Shown one piece after another: positions 1 to 7,525 of a stretch of 13,621 bases of DNA (positions within the stretch are counted from its first letter, which is position 1; every line of letters starts with the position of its first letter). The position numbers and the translations under genes are program-made. Where the stretch lies: positions 1 to 13,621 of the forward strand of contig JAYWAC010000148.1 of assembly GCA_043782755.1 (NCBI GenBank), in the 5' to 3' direction. A model generated the notes under the pieces. The model had not been told where the DNA came from and searched no databases. It worked only from the letters and a program-made list of their open reading frames with translations. Source of the stretch: JADJYF01 sp043782755 (GTDB lineage Bacteria > Pseudomonadota > Gammaproteobacteria > Ga0077536).

Positions 1-563
1 TGAGTCAGAGGGCGCGGGTTGTCGTCCGTCAGACCGAGTTCGCCCATCGCGACGGTCACCGCACTCGGAAAGCAACTATCATGTATCGGCAAGGTCAAGC
101 CGTGACGCTGTTCGAGCGCATCGCTGCCGACAGCATCGTCGGGATCGTAATCCGCCGGGATGCCTTGAATGATGGCGCCTTCGCCACGCACATGATCGGA
201 TGCACGTGGATAGTAGGTTTCGGCGCCGCAGATCAGGACCGCCTGCGCCTCACCACGAACGAGCATACCCGCAGCTTGATTCACGAAGTGTTGCGGAGTC
301 TCACCACCGATGCCGGAGACACGCACGTGGCGAGGCTTTAGTCCAAGTCGCCGCGCGATAGCCTCGCCGGGTCCGTGAAGATTGCGACTCAGCGAGCGCA
401 CCACCAGGATGGTGTCGACCAGCGACCAGATACCCTCACCGGATAGCGCGCCTGCTTCGCGAGCCGCGCGTTCCATCATGTCCACGGGTTCGAGATAGGG
501 CGGCGTCGCGTCCTTGGCCTGGGTGACCTGTCCCCAGCCCGTGATGACGATGCGTTCGGCCAT
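1..563 (-). CDS. Thiolase-like acetyl-CoA acetyltransferase (SCP-x/lipid-transfer type), partial and internally shortened
   Basis: The ATG at 561-563 is preceded by AGGAGC eight bases upstream. The frame stays open to the left edge, giving about 187 residues and no stop. The start (MAERIVITGWGQVTQ), the middle (GGETPQHFVNQAAGMLVRGE, then LICGAETYYPR) and the end (DSCFPSAV, then DDNPRPLT) match the thiolase-like acetyl-CoA acetyltransferases that act on CoA thioesters in sterol, fatty-acid and alicyclic breakdown. In such proteins the CFPSAV motif normally lies some 150 or more residues further from the HGL-P segment than here, where the two are almost adjacent (residues about 153-172). This suggests an in-frame internal deletion near 90-110 that removes part of the core fold. 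It lies 24 bp downstream of the truncated SDR on the same strand, so the two probably formed one operon. The family call is from recognised motifs; loss of activity is inferred. Confidence 0.75.
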   Translation of the reverse strand, partial: MAERIVITGWGQVTQAKDATPPYLEPVDMMERAAREAGALSGEGIWSLVDTILVVRSLSRNLHGPGEAIARRLGLKPRHVRVSGIGGETPQHFVNQAAGMLVRGEAQAVLICGAETYYPRASDHVRGEGAIIQGIPADYDPDDAVGSDALEQRHGLTLPIHDSCFPSAVTVAMGELGLTDDNPRPLT

Positions 564-587
564 CAAGCGATGCTCCTCATGCGAATT

Positions 588-944
588 TCAACGTAACGGC
601 GGATCGAACTCGACGGTGGCGAGATCGACCGCCGAGCCACCGCCGTCGACGATCATGGCATGACCGCTCACCATGGACGCGTCACTGGAAGCAAGGAAGG
701 CGCAGACCGATGCAATCTCTTCCGGTTCGGCGACGCGACGTAAGGGGATGTGCTGGGTACTGCGCTGGTAGGCTTCTTCAACCGTGATGCCTTCTCGCTG
801 TGCGAGGAAGACCATGGCGTCCTCGGCGAGCGCCGTGCGCACCCATCCCGGACAAACGGCATTGACGCGGATGCCACGCGGTCCCAGATCGCGCGCCAAC
901 CAACGTACCAGACCGACGACGCCGGTCTTGGCCGCGCTATAGTC
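588..944 (-). pseudogene. C-terminal half of a short-chain dehydrogenase/reductase (5' truncated)
   Basis: About 118 residues of a classical SDR survive: the catalytic YSAAK (Tyr-x-x-x-Lys), the following helix ending in RWLARDLG, IRVNAVCPGWVRT, the substrate loop, the EPEEIASVCAFLASSDAS segment and the C-terminal VSGHAMIVDGGG. The N-terminal Rossmann half is missing, with its glycine motif, the NNAG strand and the catalytic serine, because homology stops at about 943. Upstream codons in this frame are only the antisense of a mutase gene on the other strand, although the frame stays open to an ATG at 1146-1148 and could yield a 186-residue chimera. With no cofactor-binding half the product should be inactive. 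The intact SDR at 1733-2482 is a different protein. Its stop lies just upstream of the thiolase ribosome binding site. Confidence 0.85.
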
Positions 945-948
945 GACC

Positions 949-1212
949 GTGCAGGACCGCGAAAAAATTGTCGCCGAGGTCAAAGAATTCAAGGCGAGCC
1001 GAGATCTCGGTAAGCTCAAGCCCGCCATCCGAAAGTTATACGACGACACCAAACGTGGCGAGAACGTCAGTCGTGCTGTGGTAGAAGCCGTCAAAGTCGG
1101 GGCCACCATAGGCGAAGTGGTCGGCACTATCCGTAGCGGGTATGACATTCATTACGACCCATTGAATCAGGTAGAGATGCCTGAATTCGTCAGGGATGCC
1201 ATCGCGAGGTGA
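949..1212 (+). pseudogene. C-terminal fragment of a B12-dependent acyl-CoA mutase large subunit
   Basis: The plus-strand frame opens just after a TAG at 940-942 and reads 87 codons from a GTG. The sequence (QDREKIVAEVKEF, AVVEAVKVGATIGEVVGTIR, then SGYDIHYDPL) resembles the extreme C-terminus of methylmalonyl-CoA/isobutyryl-CoA/2-hydroxyisobutyryl-CoA mutase large subunits, where a helical segment is followed by an EA-x-A-x-ATIGEI motif. A full large subunit is roughly 500-560 residues and carries the TIM barrel that binds the acyl-CoA; all of that is missing. The fragment ends seven bases before the small-subunit gene, the usual order for two-subunit mutases, which supports the identification. 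Base composition here is less GC-rich than in the flanking SDR sequence. An independent small protein is possible but less likely. Confidence 0.72.
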
Positions 1213-1218
1213 TGACAG

Positions 1219-1617
1219 ATGAACGACGAACCGAGAATCAGAATACTGCTTGCCAAAGTCGGGCTCGACACCCACGACCGTGGGGTGCTTGGCCTCATTT
1301 CGGCGTTTCGCGATGCCGGCTTTGATGTCATCTATTCGGGCCGATATGCCACGCCCGAGGGTGTGGCTAAAACGGCGGTCCAGGAGGATGTGAATGTTCT
1401 TGCCTTAAGCGACCATACCGGGAGTATGCCCATCGTTGCCGAGAGCGTGTTAAAGGCGCTAAGAGAGAACGGCGGTGAGGAAATCCCCGTGATATCCGGA
1501 GGACTCATTCTGTCCAGCGATCGGCCGGTGCTGGAAGGAATGGGCGTGACAGGCAACTTTGGGCCCGGCACACCATTGAACGCGATTATCGAACACGTCA
1601 AGCGTGTCGCGCGCTGA
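1219..1617 (+). CDS. Cobalamin-binding small subunit of an acyl-CoA mutase (methylmalonyl-CoA mutase family)
   Basis: A 132-residue protein made up of a single B12-binding Rossmann-like domain. The cobalamin signature D17-x-H19-x-x-G22 (in VGLDTHDRG) is present, with His19 as the expected lower axial cobalt ligand. The later VISGGLI strand and the FGPGTPL loop near the C-terminus also fit. Stand-alone domains of this length are the small subunits of isobutyryl-CoA or 2-hydroxyisobutyryl-CoA mutases (IcmB/HcmB type), which rearrange carbon skeletons through an adenosyl radical. GAGGTG eight bases upstream overlaps the preceding stop region, so translation is probably coupled to the large subunit. 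That partner is reduced to its last 87 codons here, so unless another large subunit exists elsewhere this gene is an orphan. Which acyl-CoA was the substrate cannot be told from this domain. Confidence 0.88.
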   Translation: MNDEPRIRILLAKVGLDTHDRGVLGLISAFRDAGFDVIYSGRYATPEGVAKTAVQEDVNVLALSDHTGSMPIVAESVLKALRENGGEEIPVISGGLILSSDRPVLEGMGVTGNFGPGTPLNAIIEHVKRVAR

Positions 1618-1732
1618 CGATGGCGGCGATTTGATGAGCCAATCAGATGCCACTCTGCATAGGCACCGTGACCCTGGTGTTCGTGGTAGTGGAGTACCGA
1701 TATTTTCTACCGTAGTAGCGGTGAAATAATCA

Positions 1733-2482
1733 TCAGCAGGCGACCCGGATCACTTCTCCACTGACATGGGCACTGGCGGAGGATGATAGGAACATGACTA
1801 CGTCTGCCACTTCCTGCGGGGTGCCCATGCGTCCGAGTGGCGAGCGAGAACGATAGGCGTCGATGTAATCCTGCGCTACGGCCTTGGAGAGATTTTCGTT
1901 CCAGATCAGGCCTGGCATCACCGCGTTGACGCGAATGGTGGGGGAGCCCTCGGCAGCAGCGGCACGGGTAAGGCCCAGGGTGCCGGCTTTGGCTGCTGCG
2001 TAGGCCGCTTCGCCGAATGCCGTCGGCCTCTCCCCCGCCAATGACGAGATATTCACAATGCTGGCGTCATCGGACTGCAGCAGATAGGGCCAGGCGTGTT
2101 TGATGTGGAGAAAATGAGAGGTGAGTGACACACCAATGACCGTGGACCAGGCCTGCAAGGAAGTCGTTGCTATCGGTGAGAGTTGATTCAGACCGATATT
2201 GTTGACGAGCTTGTCTATGCGGCCAAATTTCTCGTGGGTCTGTGTCAACGAATCACACACCGCATCTTCGTCACTGCCATCGACCGTCAAAGTCAGGAAG
2301 CGGCTGGGCTCATAACGCGATACAAGATTATCTTGCAGCCGTGCAATGCGCGAAGCGCTGCGGTCACTGGCCATGACGGCGGCGCCGCGATCGAGAAAGG
2401 CGTGCACTAGTGCGGCCCCGATACCCGAACCTGCGGCCGCATTCACGATGGCGACTTTACCCTTGAATATGCCTTCTGCCAT
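1733..2482 (-). CDS. SDR family oxidoreductase, complete
   Basis: A 249-residue classical short-chain dehydrogenase of normal length. The cofactor loop is NAAAGSGIG at residues 14-22, with Asn in place of the usual first Thr of TGxxxGIG. An Asp at residue 40 at the end of the second strand favours NAD(H) over NADP(H). The structural NNAG motif reads NNIG (94-97). The catalytic set is Ser146 or Ser147, Tyr161 and Lys165 (YAAAK). IRVNAVMPG and the C-terminal VSGEVIRV complete the fold. The ATG has AAGGAA a suitable distance upstream. It is the last gene of the minus-strand cluster led by the monooxygenase, 47 bp after the TetR gene. It most likely oxidises a hydroxyl or reduces a ketone on the pathway intermediate; the substrate is unknown. 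Confidence 0.93.
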   Translation of the reverse strand: MAEGIFKGKVAIVNAAAGSGIGAALVHAFLDRGAAVMASDRSASRIARLQDNLVSRYEPSRFLTLTVDGSDEDAVCDSLTQTHEKFGRIDKLVNNIGLNQLSPIATTSLQAWSTVIGVSLTSHFLHIKHAWPYLLQSDDASIVNISSLAGERPTAFGEAAYAAAKAGTLGLTRAAAAEGSPTIRVNAVMPGLIWNENLSKAVAQDYIDAYRSRSPLGRMGTPQEVADVVMFLSSSASAHVSGEVIRVAC

Positions 2483-2529
2483 TACTCGTTTCCTTGTGCT
2501 TCACAGCTGTTAGTGGCGCTCAATTGCGC

Positions 2530-3240
2530 CTAATGACGCGACCGAGCTGCAGGCGCGGTGGGCCGCCGGCGCTTAGGCCGCAATGGCGCCGCGCCCGACT
2601 CGGCGCTAATCCTGTCGCCTAAACCGCTTAGCAGCAGAAACAATTGCTGCAGGATGATCTCGAGATCAATGGGCTCACCGTACTGCTGGGCGATGAACGC
2701 GCCGTTGATCGTAGCGCGGCAGAGCGGCGCGAAATCGGCGGCGAGGATGCGCGCCGTGGTGGCGCCGAGATCGGTGAACTGGCGTTCAAGCAAGGCCTTC
2801 CACCAATCGATCGAACTCGCGCGAATAGCGGCAATCTGCGCGCGCACTTCGGCCGGCAGGTGGCGTTCCTCGATCATCATGATGAGCAGCAGGCGCAGGA
2901 AGTTGGCGTTGCCCTGTAGTTGTCGAGCGAGTCCTTTGATGGTGACTTCGAGGGTTTCGGCGGGCGCTGCGACGCCCTCTGCGAGGGGTTGGCTGGCGGC
3001 GGCCAGAAATTCGTCCGCAGCTTCCTTGATTGCGCTGAGCAGCAGGTCTTCCTTGTTCCTGAAAAACCAATACAGTGAACTCGCATTGAGGCCGGCTTCG
3101 CGGCAGATCATCGAGATGCTGGTGCCGGCATAGCCTTTGCTCGAAACCAGCTTGAGCGAGGCCGCGAGAATGCGCTCGCGAGTCTGATGATTGTGCTTAG
3201 CAATCCGGCTGTCACCCGCGTGTTGTCGTCCGCGCGCCAT
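2530..3240 (-). CDS. TetR/AcrR family transcriptional regulator
   Basis: A 236-residue protein with an N-terminal TetR DNA-binding domain: TRERILAASLKLVSSKGY (about residues 20-37) followed by the helix-turn-helix SISMICREAGLNASSLYWFF (41-60) and the typical RNKEDLL. The remaining ~160 residues form the variable helical ligand-binding and dimerisation domain, and the tail is rich in Arg, Pro and Ala. No strong ribosome binding site precedes the chosen ATG, but the N-terminus has the usual length and composition for the family. It lies inside the catabolic cluster, 36 bp after the SMP-30 gene and 47 bp before the SDR, so it probably controls this operon in response to the substrate or an acyl-CoA intermediate. 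The ligand cannot be deduced. Confidence 0.93.
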   Translation of the reverse strand: MARGRQHAGDSRIAKHNHQTRERILAASLKLVSSKGYAGTSISMICREAGLNASSLYWFFRNKEDLLLSAIKEAADEFLAAASQPLAEGVAAPAETLEVTIKGLARQLQGNANFLRLLLIMMIEERHLPAEVRAQIAAIRASSIDWWKALLERQFTDLGATTARILAADFAPLCRATINGAFIAQQYGEPIDLEIILQQLFLLLSGLGDRISAESGAAPLRPKRRRPTAPAARSRH

Positions 3241-3276
3241 CGGCTGCTTAAGGGCGCGCTAGAACAGGACTGCGCG

Positions 3277-4152
3277 TCATGGTCGCGCGCCACCCTTAGT
3301 GAACGGAATGTCCGCGACCCAGACATTGGCGCGCACGCGCTTGGCCATCATTTCCTCGAAGATGTTCTTGCCCGCCAGTGACTCGATCGCCGTGATGAAC
3401 AGTTCGCGGCCGCTAGTGCCGCCAATGGTGCAGGCTATCGGCTCGCTGTCCGGCACGATGACGGCATGCGTGCGGCTGCCATCCTGCGCGGTGCGCACCA
3501 CCCGATCGCTGTCCAGCAGACAGGCCCAGCAGGCCTCTTCGGCATCCATGCTCATACCATCGATGCGGCTCTCGCCGGAAAAATCCGCGAACACTCGTCC
3601 GTCACCCAGCGCGCCATTGGCCCCGATGTCATAGACCTTGATGGTGGAAATCATTGTTTCCGCGAGATACAAGCGCGCGCCATCGGGCGAGATCACCACG
3701 CCATTGGCAAAGGCCAGTTGATCCTTGGCGACCTTCACGCTGCGATCGGGTGCGACATACAACAGTCGTCCGGGAGCAGGCTTTTCGCCGTGCAGGACGC
3801 GCGCACCGACATCGTCGACGTAATAACCGCCGCGACCGTCGTCGACGATGTCGCCGAGATAACCAGTCGCGAATGCGGATAGATCGCAATATTCGCCGAG
3901 GGTCCCGCCGTCGAAGCTCAGCAGGCGACAGTCGAACATCGAATTGATCAGCAGCGTTCCATCGGCTCGAACGATTAAGCCATTGGGCTGATTCTCGATC
4001 TCCACCAAGGTCGTGACCGTGCCGGTGTAGGGATCCACCTGCACCACGCGGCAACCTAGCATGTCTGACAACACCAGTGCCTGACCGGTCCAGCGAATGC
4101 CTTCGCCAAACAACAAGCCACTGGCGATTTTGCGCGCGATAATTTCTTGCAC
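3277..4152 (-). CDS. SMP-30/gluconolactonase/LRE family hydrolase
   Basis: A 291-residue six-bladed beta-propeller of the SMP-30 (senescence marker protein/gluconolactonase) family. The divalent-metal ligands of the family are visible: Glu17 in LLFGEGIRW, Asn150 in AFANGVVISPDG and Asp198 in SRIDGMSMD. QPNGL (55-59) and LYLAETMIS (161-169) are also conserved. Members hydrolyse lactones or related esters in the cytoplasm. The start is a GTG, chosen because a perfect AAGGAG (4159-4164) lies six bases upstream and residues before FGEG have the normal length. The gene begins 15 bp after the monooxygenase stop, so the two are surely co-transcribed. A plausible role is opening a lactone formed by the monooxygenase/dehydrogenase pair, but this is inference from context. 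Confidence 0.9.
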   Translation of the reverse strand: MQEIIARKIASGLLFGEGIRWTGQALVLSDMLGCRVVQVDPYTGTVTTLVEIENQPNGLIVRADGTLLINSMFDCRLLSFDGGTLGEYCDLSAFATGYLGDIVDDGRGGYYVDDVGARVLHGEKPAPGRLLYVAPDRSVKVAKDQLAFANGVVISPDGARLYLAETMISTIKVYDIGANGALGDGRVFADFSGESRIDGMSMDAEEACWACLLDSDRVVRTAQDGSRTHAVIVPDSEPIACTIGGTSGRELFITAIESLAGKNIFEEMMAKRVRANVWVADIPFTKGGARP

Positions 4153-4167
4153 GATGAACTCCTTCGA

Positions 4168-5820
4168 TCAGGCTTGAGAAGCGGCGATCACCGTGGCAAC
4201 CACTGTCTGTGGATCTCTTGGCAGATTCCGTGAGCGCCACGCGACATGCTGGTCCGGTCTGACCAGCACCAGCGGGTAGTTCTGATACTTTTCCGCAGCG
4301 CCGCCTTGGTCGATGTGGACGACGGTCAGCGGCACTTTGCGGGCCGCGAAAGCCGTCGTCAGCGGTTCGACGTTCTGAGCGATCGTGCCAAAGCACAGCA
4401 GGCTGAAGTCTGCACCGAAATCGTCATAGAGCGCGCGCCCGGAAGTGCGCCACAGATGCGGCGCGCGCACGCCGGGCACCGACGACTCGACATAGCGATT
4501 GATCGCAAACGGCGGTAGTTTGCCGTCGTCGTGACAGATGATCGGAGAAGTGTCATAAGTCACGCCAAGCTGCATGCCGATGCTGTCGAACTCGGCAAGG
4601 TTATGGGCAGTGACCGCATGGCCGACCTCGGCGCGGAAGGCATCGGCCGCCTCGCCAGTGGCCTCAAGCCGTGCATCGTCGACCGGAACGCGATAGAGAT
4701 CCTCGAAGATTTTCGCAGCCGATGCCGCCACCAATTGTCCAATCGAGCGGCGCTCTGCCTCGTAGCTGTCGAGCAGCGCGTCGCTGCCCCAGCCTTTCAA
4801 CATGGCCGCCAGTTTCCAGCCCAGATTAACCGCGTCTTCGACGCCGGCGTTCATGCCGAAGCCACCCATCGGGATCCAGATGTGGGCCGCGTCGCCGCAC
4901 AGGAATACGCGTTCCTGACGGTAACGTTCGGCGACCATGGCGCGCGCGATCCAGCGCTCTTGACCGAGCACCTCGTAGGGCAGATCGCCGCCCAGTGAAT
5001 TGCGGATCGCAGGGCGATGATCATGGCCGTCGAGATCGCCGTCGGGACTCAGAATGGAATGGTGCAGCCACAGTTCTTGTCCGTCGATGGCGACGATGTG
5101 GGATTCGCCGTCCGCGTTATACAGACGATGCATCCAGGCCGGCGCATGGGGCCAGTGTTGCTTGAGCGCCGGCGAGCGCAAGTAGGTGGTACAGAATTTG
5201 GCGATGCAGTCGCGCCCTTCGAGTCGCAAGCCCATCGCCTTGCGGATGCGGCTATGACCACCTTCACAGGACACCAGATACTGGCAGCGCACGCGCTGCT
5301 GTGCACCGCTGGCGCAGTGCTCGATGACGCAGTCCACACCGTCAGGCGCAGTTTCATAGGACAGGAATTGCCATCCTTCGCGGTAATCGCACTGCGGATA
5401 GCGACGCAGATGCTCACGCAACACCGGCTCCATCGCGAGCTGCGACACACGGTGCTGCGGTTCGGGGGTCGGCCAATAGGCGTCGATGGCGCCACGCGCG
5501 TCCTGGCCTGCCAATACTTCGGCCGACGAGCGCAGCCGATAGCGCGTGAGTTCCTGACCCTGCCAGCGCGTCGCATAAACGACGTCGGTGGGGTAGTCGA
5601 GTGGCAGCCCAACGCGCCGGATCGCGTCTGCGCAACCGAGTCGGCGGAAGTGTTCCATCGAGCGTGCGTTGGTGGTGTTGCATTTCGGGTTCGGCGGCAT
5701 CGCGAGGCGCTGTTCCACCACCAGGCAAGCAATGCCGCGGTGTGCGAGTTCCAACGCCAGCGTGGTGCCGACCGGCCCGCCACCGGCGATCAATACCGGG
5801 ACTTCGATGCCAGCTGTCAT
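4168..5820 (-). CDS. FAD-dependent monooxygenase (aromatic hydroxylase type, UbiH/MhpA-like)
   Basis: A 550-residue class A flavoprotein monooxygenase. The ADP-binding GGGPVG is at residues 13-18 (IAGGGPVGTTLALELAHRG), the second FAD/NAD(P)H motif reads SCEGGHSRIR (184-193, with Glu where Asp is usual), and the third is RVFLCGDAAHIWIPMGG (304-320) followed by GMNAGVEDAVNLGWKLA. The last ~170 residues carry the thioredoxin-like C-terminal domain (FSLLCFG, VHIDQGG, YPLVLVRPDQHVAWR) found in phenol- and hydroxyphenylpropionate-type hydroxylases. These cytoplasmic enzymes use NAD(P)H and O2 to hydroxylate an aromatic or oxidise an alicyclic substrate. GGAGCG lies just upstream of the ATG. It leads the minus-strand operon FAD monooxygenase - SMP-30 - TetR - SDR. 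The substrate is not identifiable; meta-cleavage enzymes are absent from the window. Confidence 0.93.
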   Translation of the reverse strand: MTAGIEVPVLIAGGGPVGTTLALELAHRGIACLVVEQRLAMPPNPKCNTTNARSMEHFRRLGCADAIRRVGLPLDYPTDVVYATRWQGQELTRYRLRSSAEVLAGQDARGAIDAYWPTPEPQHRVSQLAMEPVLREHLRRYPQCDYREGWQFLSYETAPDGVDCVIEHCASGAQQRVRCQYLVSCEGGHSRIRKAMGLRLEGRDCIAKFCTTYLRSPALKQHWPHAPAWMHRLYNADGESHIVAIDGQELWLHHSILSPDGDLDGHDHRPAIRNSLGGDLPYEVLGQERWIARAMVAERYRQERVFLCGDAAHIWIPMGGFGMNAGVEDAVNLGWKLAAMLKGWGSDALLDSYEAERRSIGQLVAASAAKIFEDLYRVPVDDARLEATGEAADAFRAEVGHAVTAHNLAEFDSIGMQLGVTYDTSPIICHDDGKLPPFAINRYVESSVPGVRAPHLWRTSGRALYDDFGADFSLLCFGTIAQNVEPLTTAFAARKVPLTVVHIDQGGAAEKYQNYPLVLVRPDQHVAWRSRNLPRDPQTVVATVIAASQA

Positions 5821-5836
5821 GATCGCTCCCGCTATC

Positions 5837-5852
5837 TGTAACGATGATTACA
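5837..5852. promoter_or_regulatory. Short palindrome at the predicted transcript start (possible TetR operator)
   Basis: TGTAA-(CGATGA)-TTACA is a perfect 5-bp inverted repeat with a 6-base centre. It sits directly downstream of the candidate -10 box and upstream of the monooxygenase ribosome binding site. Its position would suit repression by the TetR protein coded in the same operon. The arms are short, so chance occurrence is possible. Confidence 0.3.
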
Positions 5853-5859
5853 CAAAATG

Positions 5860-5888
5860 AGCATAGACAGCATTCCAGAAGATTACAA
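5860..5888 (-). promoter_or_regulatory. Candidate sigma70 promoter for the monooxygenase operon
   Basis: On the minus strand TTGTAA (5883-5888) and TATGCT (5860-5865) are separated by exactly 17 bases, each matching the consensus at four of six positions. A start near 5853 would leave a leader of about 32 bases before the monooxygenase ATG. Seen by eye only. Confidence 0.4.
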
Positions 5889-5998
5889 TTTTTGACGGAG
5901 ATTCACGAGATAGAAGCGCGGGTGAGCGGTCGTTAGTGTAACGAGTGTTCCATGATAAGCCGCCATCGCGCGGCAAGGCGTGCACCTCACGGGATTGA

Positions 5999-6250
5999 AC
6001 ACGGAGCAATGCGGTCGATCTCACGGGCAGCGGTGACAACGATCTGCGCTTGTCGCTTCAGGATCTGATCCAGGTGACCGATCACGTCGCGCTGCGCGTG
6101 GCAGGCAATGACGGTGACACCGTCGAGGTCACGACGCCGGGTTGGACGCAGATTGCCGACAGAAGCATTGACGGTAAGGACTATCGCGCCTACCTCTACG
6201 ACAGTGCGACCTTGCTGATCGACACGGATATCGCGCCGATCATCGCCTGA
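5999..6250 (+). pseudogene. C-terminal relic of a large repeat-type surface adhesin
   Basis: A plus-strand frame opens after a TGA at 5996-5998 and ends at TGA 6248-6250, giving 83 codons. From 6008 it reads NAVDLTGSGDNDLRLSLQDL, then DHVALRVAGNDGDTVEV, GWTQIADRSIDGKDYRAY and ATLLIDTDI. This DLTG-x-GDN-x-L-x-LSL...GD-GDTV...GW...Y...ATLL-D pattern is the last domain of very long VCBS/cadherin/Ig-repeat (Bap- and RTX-like) secreted adhesins of proteobacteria. No start codon with a ribosome binding site lies upstream; the nearest in-frame start is a TTG inside the domain at 6050. The preceding bases (5940-5998) do not continue the homology in any frame, so only the 3' tip of the gene remains. 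It is non-functional on its own and converges with the SGNH gene. Confidence 0.65.
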
Positions 6251-6326
6251 GGTCGAGCGTCCACCGGCCGCCGAACGCAGTACCTGGCGTGCGTCGCTCG
6301 GCATTGATCTCGCGCAAGCGCGCGCG

Positions 6327-7523
6327 TCACTGCCGGCCTGTCGTCGCCGCCGGGCATTCGAGCTTGCCTGCCGCCAGCGCCTCGCCGATCAGTACGGATT
6401 TCACTAATCCGCCTTCGTTCACGACATGTCCCTCCTTACCGACGGGCAGCGTGGCGTCGGCCGGGTGCAGTGCGCCCAGATCGAGCAGGCAGAAGCGATC
6501 CGCGTAGACGAGTCGGTAGACCGCGCGCTGCCAGAGGTAGGACCCGCGCTCGGCGGCCGCGTAGATCGGGATCATGAACACCACGCGATAGGGCGCACCC
6601 GCTGCGAGCGCGCGGAAGGCCGCAGCATTGGTCTCGAGGTTCGCGCGGCTGACGGGATGCGTTACGATCTCGGCGAGCTGGCGATAGATCGGCGGCTCAT
6701 GGGAGCCTGTCGAACGCAGCGCGGCGTCGGCGTCGACCATCACCGTCACGGCGCTCGCCTCGGCGCGCAGGAAGCGCGGATGCATGGCTTCGATGTCGAG
6801 CAAGCCGGCGGGCGGCGTAGCGATCGTCGGCGCGCCGTCCGCTGGCTGCACCGGTAAGGCCGGCAGCGACGCGTCATCGGGCTTTGCCGCGCCAAACAGC
6901 CGTACACGCAGGCGATGACGCCACACCTCAATGAACGCTGCGGACAACATTCCGGGCGCTCCCCGCGCCGCGCCGCGCGCGAGCGGGCCAGGCAGTCCGC
7001 CTGCTGCGATCACTTGCTCGATACGCGCGAAATCCGCCGCGTAGAGCCGCACCAGATCCGGATCCGCAACCTGCGTCCAGGCCGCGAAGGAATAGACAGC
7101 CAAGCCCCCCGGCTTGAGATAGGTCCGCGCGATGGCGTCGTAGATGGGCGCCATGCGGCGATTGAGAAAACTCGATTCGTAGGCGAACAGGGCGACCTTG
7201 AGCCCCGCGCGCTGCGCGATCACTGGTGGCAGCGTGCCCCACGCCAATGTGCTGTCGCCGAAGAGGATCACGTCGTAGCTGTGGGGCGCCGCCTCGAACA
7301 GTGGGTTCGCGAGCGGGCCGGGTCCGACGCGATCCTCGGACACTGCGTGCAGGAACGAGAGGTCGAGGCCGCGCGCTGCGGGTGCGGCGATGAGGCGCGC
7401 ATAAAGTGGATTCTGATACCGCGCTGCCGGCACTGTGTCCTGGCCTTCGCGCCAGATCCAGACCAATAGCAGGACCGTGACGAGCACGGCGATGGATGCG
7501 GTATCGACGAGTGCGCTGCGCAT
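6327..7523 (-). CDS. Membrane-anchored SGNH hydrolase-like protein, partner of MBOAT acyltransferase
   Basis: A 398-residue protein with an N-terminal membrane segment (about residues 8-24, IAVLVTVLLLVWIW) and an extracytoplasmic domain. VILFGDSTLAWG (85-96) contains the GDS block I motif of SGNH/GDSL hydrolases with Ser91 as candidate nucleophile; a C-terminal His at about 366 (EGHVVNEGG) may complete the site. Proteins of this kind (AlgJ/AlgX- or DltD-like in layout) work with an MBOAT protein to move acyl groups onto exported polymers. The ATG at 7521-7523 is chosen; a TTG two codons earlier would overlap the MBOAT stop. Neither has a clear ribosome binding site, so translation is probably coupled to the upstream gene. 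Overall sequence similarity to AlgJ or DltD is not obvious, so only the general class is given. Confidence 0.7.
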   Translation of the reverse strand: MRSALVDTASIAVLVTVLLLVWIWREGQDTVPAARYQNPLYARLIAAPAARGLDLSFLHAVSEDRVGPGPLANPLFEAAPHSYDVILFGDSTLAWGTLPPVIAQRAGLKVALFAYESSFLNRRMAPIYDAIARTYLKPGGLAVYSFAAWTQVADPDLVRLYAADFARIEQVIAAGGLPGPLARGAARGAPGMLSAAFIEVWRHRLRVRLFGAAKPDDASLPALPVQPADGAPTIATPPAGLLDIEAMHPRFLRAEASAVTVMVDADAALRSTGSHEPPIYRQLAEIVTHPVSRANLETNAAAFRALAAGAPYRVVFMIPIYAAAERGSYLWQRAVYRLVYADRFCLLDLGALHPADATLPVGKEGHVVNEGGLVKSVLIGEALAAGKLECPAATTGRQ

Positions 7524-7525
7524 GT

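Noticed and set aside
945..1148. Upstream part of a 186-residue minus-strand frame joined to the SDR fragment
   Set aside because: It is antisense to the mutase fragment and has no SDR features; only 588-944 carries real homology.
3466..3882. Long plus-strand frame inside the SMP-30 gene
   Set aside because: Shadow of a well-supported minus-strand gene, with low-complexity composition and no recognisable domain.
5017..5841. 274-codon plus-strand frame opposite the monooxygenase
   Set aside because: The minus strand has all flavoprotein motifs; the antisense frame is open because of high GC and codon bias.
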